Assembly: GCF_943181415.1 (NCBI RefSeq)
Contig: NZ_CALPBZ010000001.1
Coordinates: 1,116,001-1,180,000, forward strand
Length of the DNA stretch: 64,000 nt
From: Microbacterium sp. Marseille-Q6648
Lineage (GTDB): Bacteria > Actinomycetota > Actinomycetes > Actinomycetales > Microbacteriaceae
Direction of reading: 5' to 3'
The translations under genes and the position numbers were made by a program. Of this stretch, positions 63,976 through 64,000 are shown one piece after another (within the stretch, counting starts at the first letter, position 1; every line of letters starts with the position of its first letter). The notes under the pieces are model-generated. The model did not search any database, was not told the origin of the DNA, and saw nothing but the letters and a program-made list of their open reading frames with translations.

Positions 63976-64000
63976 ATGACCTACGCCGTCAACAAGACCG
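63976..64000 (+). CDS. msrB: Start of a gene, possibly msrB (cut by window edge)
   Basis: An ATG at 63976 has a strong GAGGAGGAGTC ribosome binding site. Only eight codons are visible (MTYAVNKT). This resembles the start of methionine-R-sulfoxide reductase B of related actinobacteria, but the evidence is only those residues. Confidence 0.35.

Overview
The window looks like an actinobacterial chromosome, most probably Microbacteriaceae (Microbacterium-like). The evidence is high GC, GTG/CTG starts, a DnaE2-ImuA'-ImuB mutasome behind a LexA-type box, paired XPB helicase genes, DUF3027/DUF3263/DUF2332 proteins, a WXG100 protein and a stand-alone GroEL under a CIRCE operator. It falls into two parts that meet at a tRNA-Arg(CCU) gene at about 28.8 kb.

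Left part (1 to about 28.78 kb): the right-hand portion of a mobile island of slightly lower GC by eye; its other end lies outside the window. It starts with a regulator cut by the window edge, an excisionase-like HTH protein divergent from it, and paired direct repeats between them. Next come a minus-strand module (AAA+ ATPase, subtilase, tiny ORF, DUF3800 protein), a small membrane protein, and a divergent MobF-type relaxase/helicase. Then follow a two-gene unit resembling Druantia type III (987-aa partner plus 1785-aa DruE-like helicase with DUF1998), a SacI-like type II restriction-modification pair, an IS21 istB scar, an HNH nuclease with a possible SRA-like reader, and a GmrSD-type nuclease fused to an alkyltransferase-like (Atl/MGMT) domain. 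A tyrosine integrase and a membrane protein close the island next to the 3' end of the tRNA. By inference this is a tRNA-integrated, possibly mobilisable defence island with at least four independent anti-phage candidates.

Right part (about 28.78 to 64 kb): ordinary chromosome. About 28.9-38.7 kb carries small proteins (DksA/TraR zinc finger, DUF1232, GNAT, phosphatase, MerR, PH domain), a truncated RibD-C protein, a glutaminase, a DUF222-HNH protein and a Vsr-like nuclease. About 38.9-46.0 kb carries a fatty-acid desaturase and the SOS mutasome imuA'-imuB-dnaE2, with dnaE2 holding in-frame copies of a REP-like repeat. About 46.2-51.3 kb carries an HNH protein with a leader-ORF/terminator arrangement upstream, an M23 peptidase, a DtxR-type iron regulator, serC, and a csp-DUF3027 pair. 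About 51.5-59.8 kb carries the XPB pair, a hydrolase/TetR divergon, a two-component system whose kinase appears to start with CTG, and a WXG100 protein. About 59.8-64 kb carries groEL with CIRCE, a cold-shock protein, LytR_C, DUF3263 and DUF2332 proteins, and the first bases of a probable msrB.

The most interesting part is the defence island: a subtilase/ATPase/DUF3800 operon, a Druantia-III-like pair and two candidate modification-dependent nucleases (one an unusual GmrSD-Atl fusion), side by side in one element.
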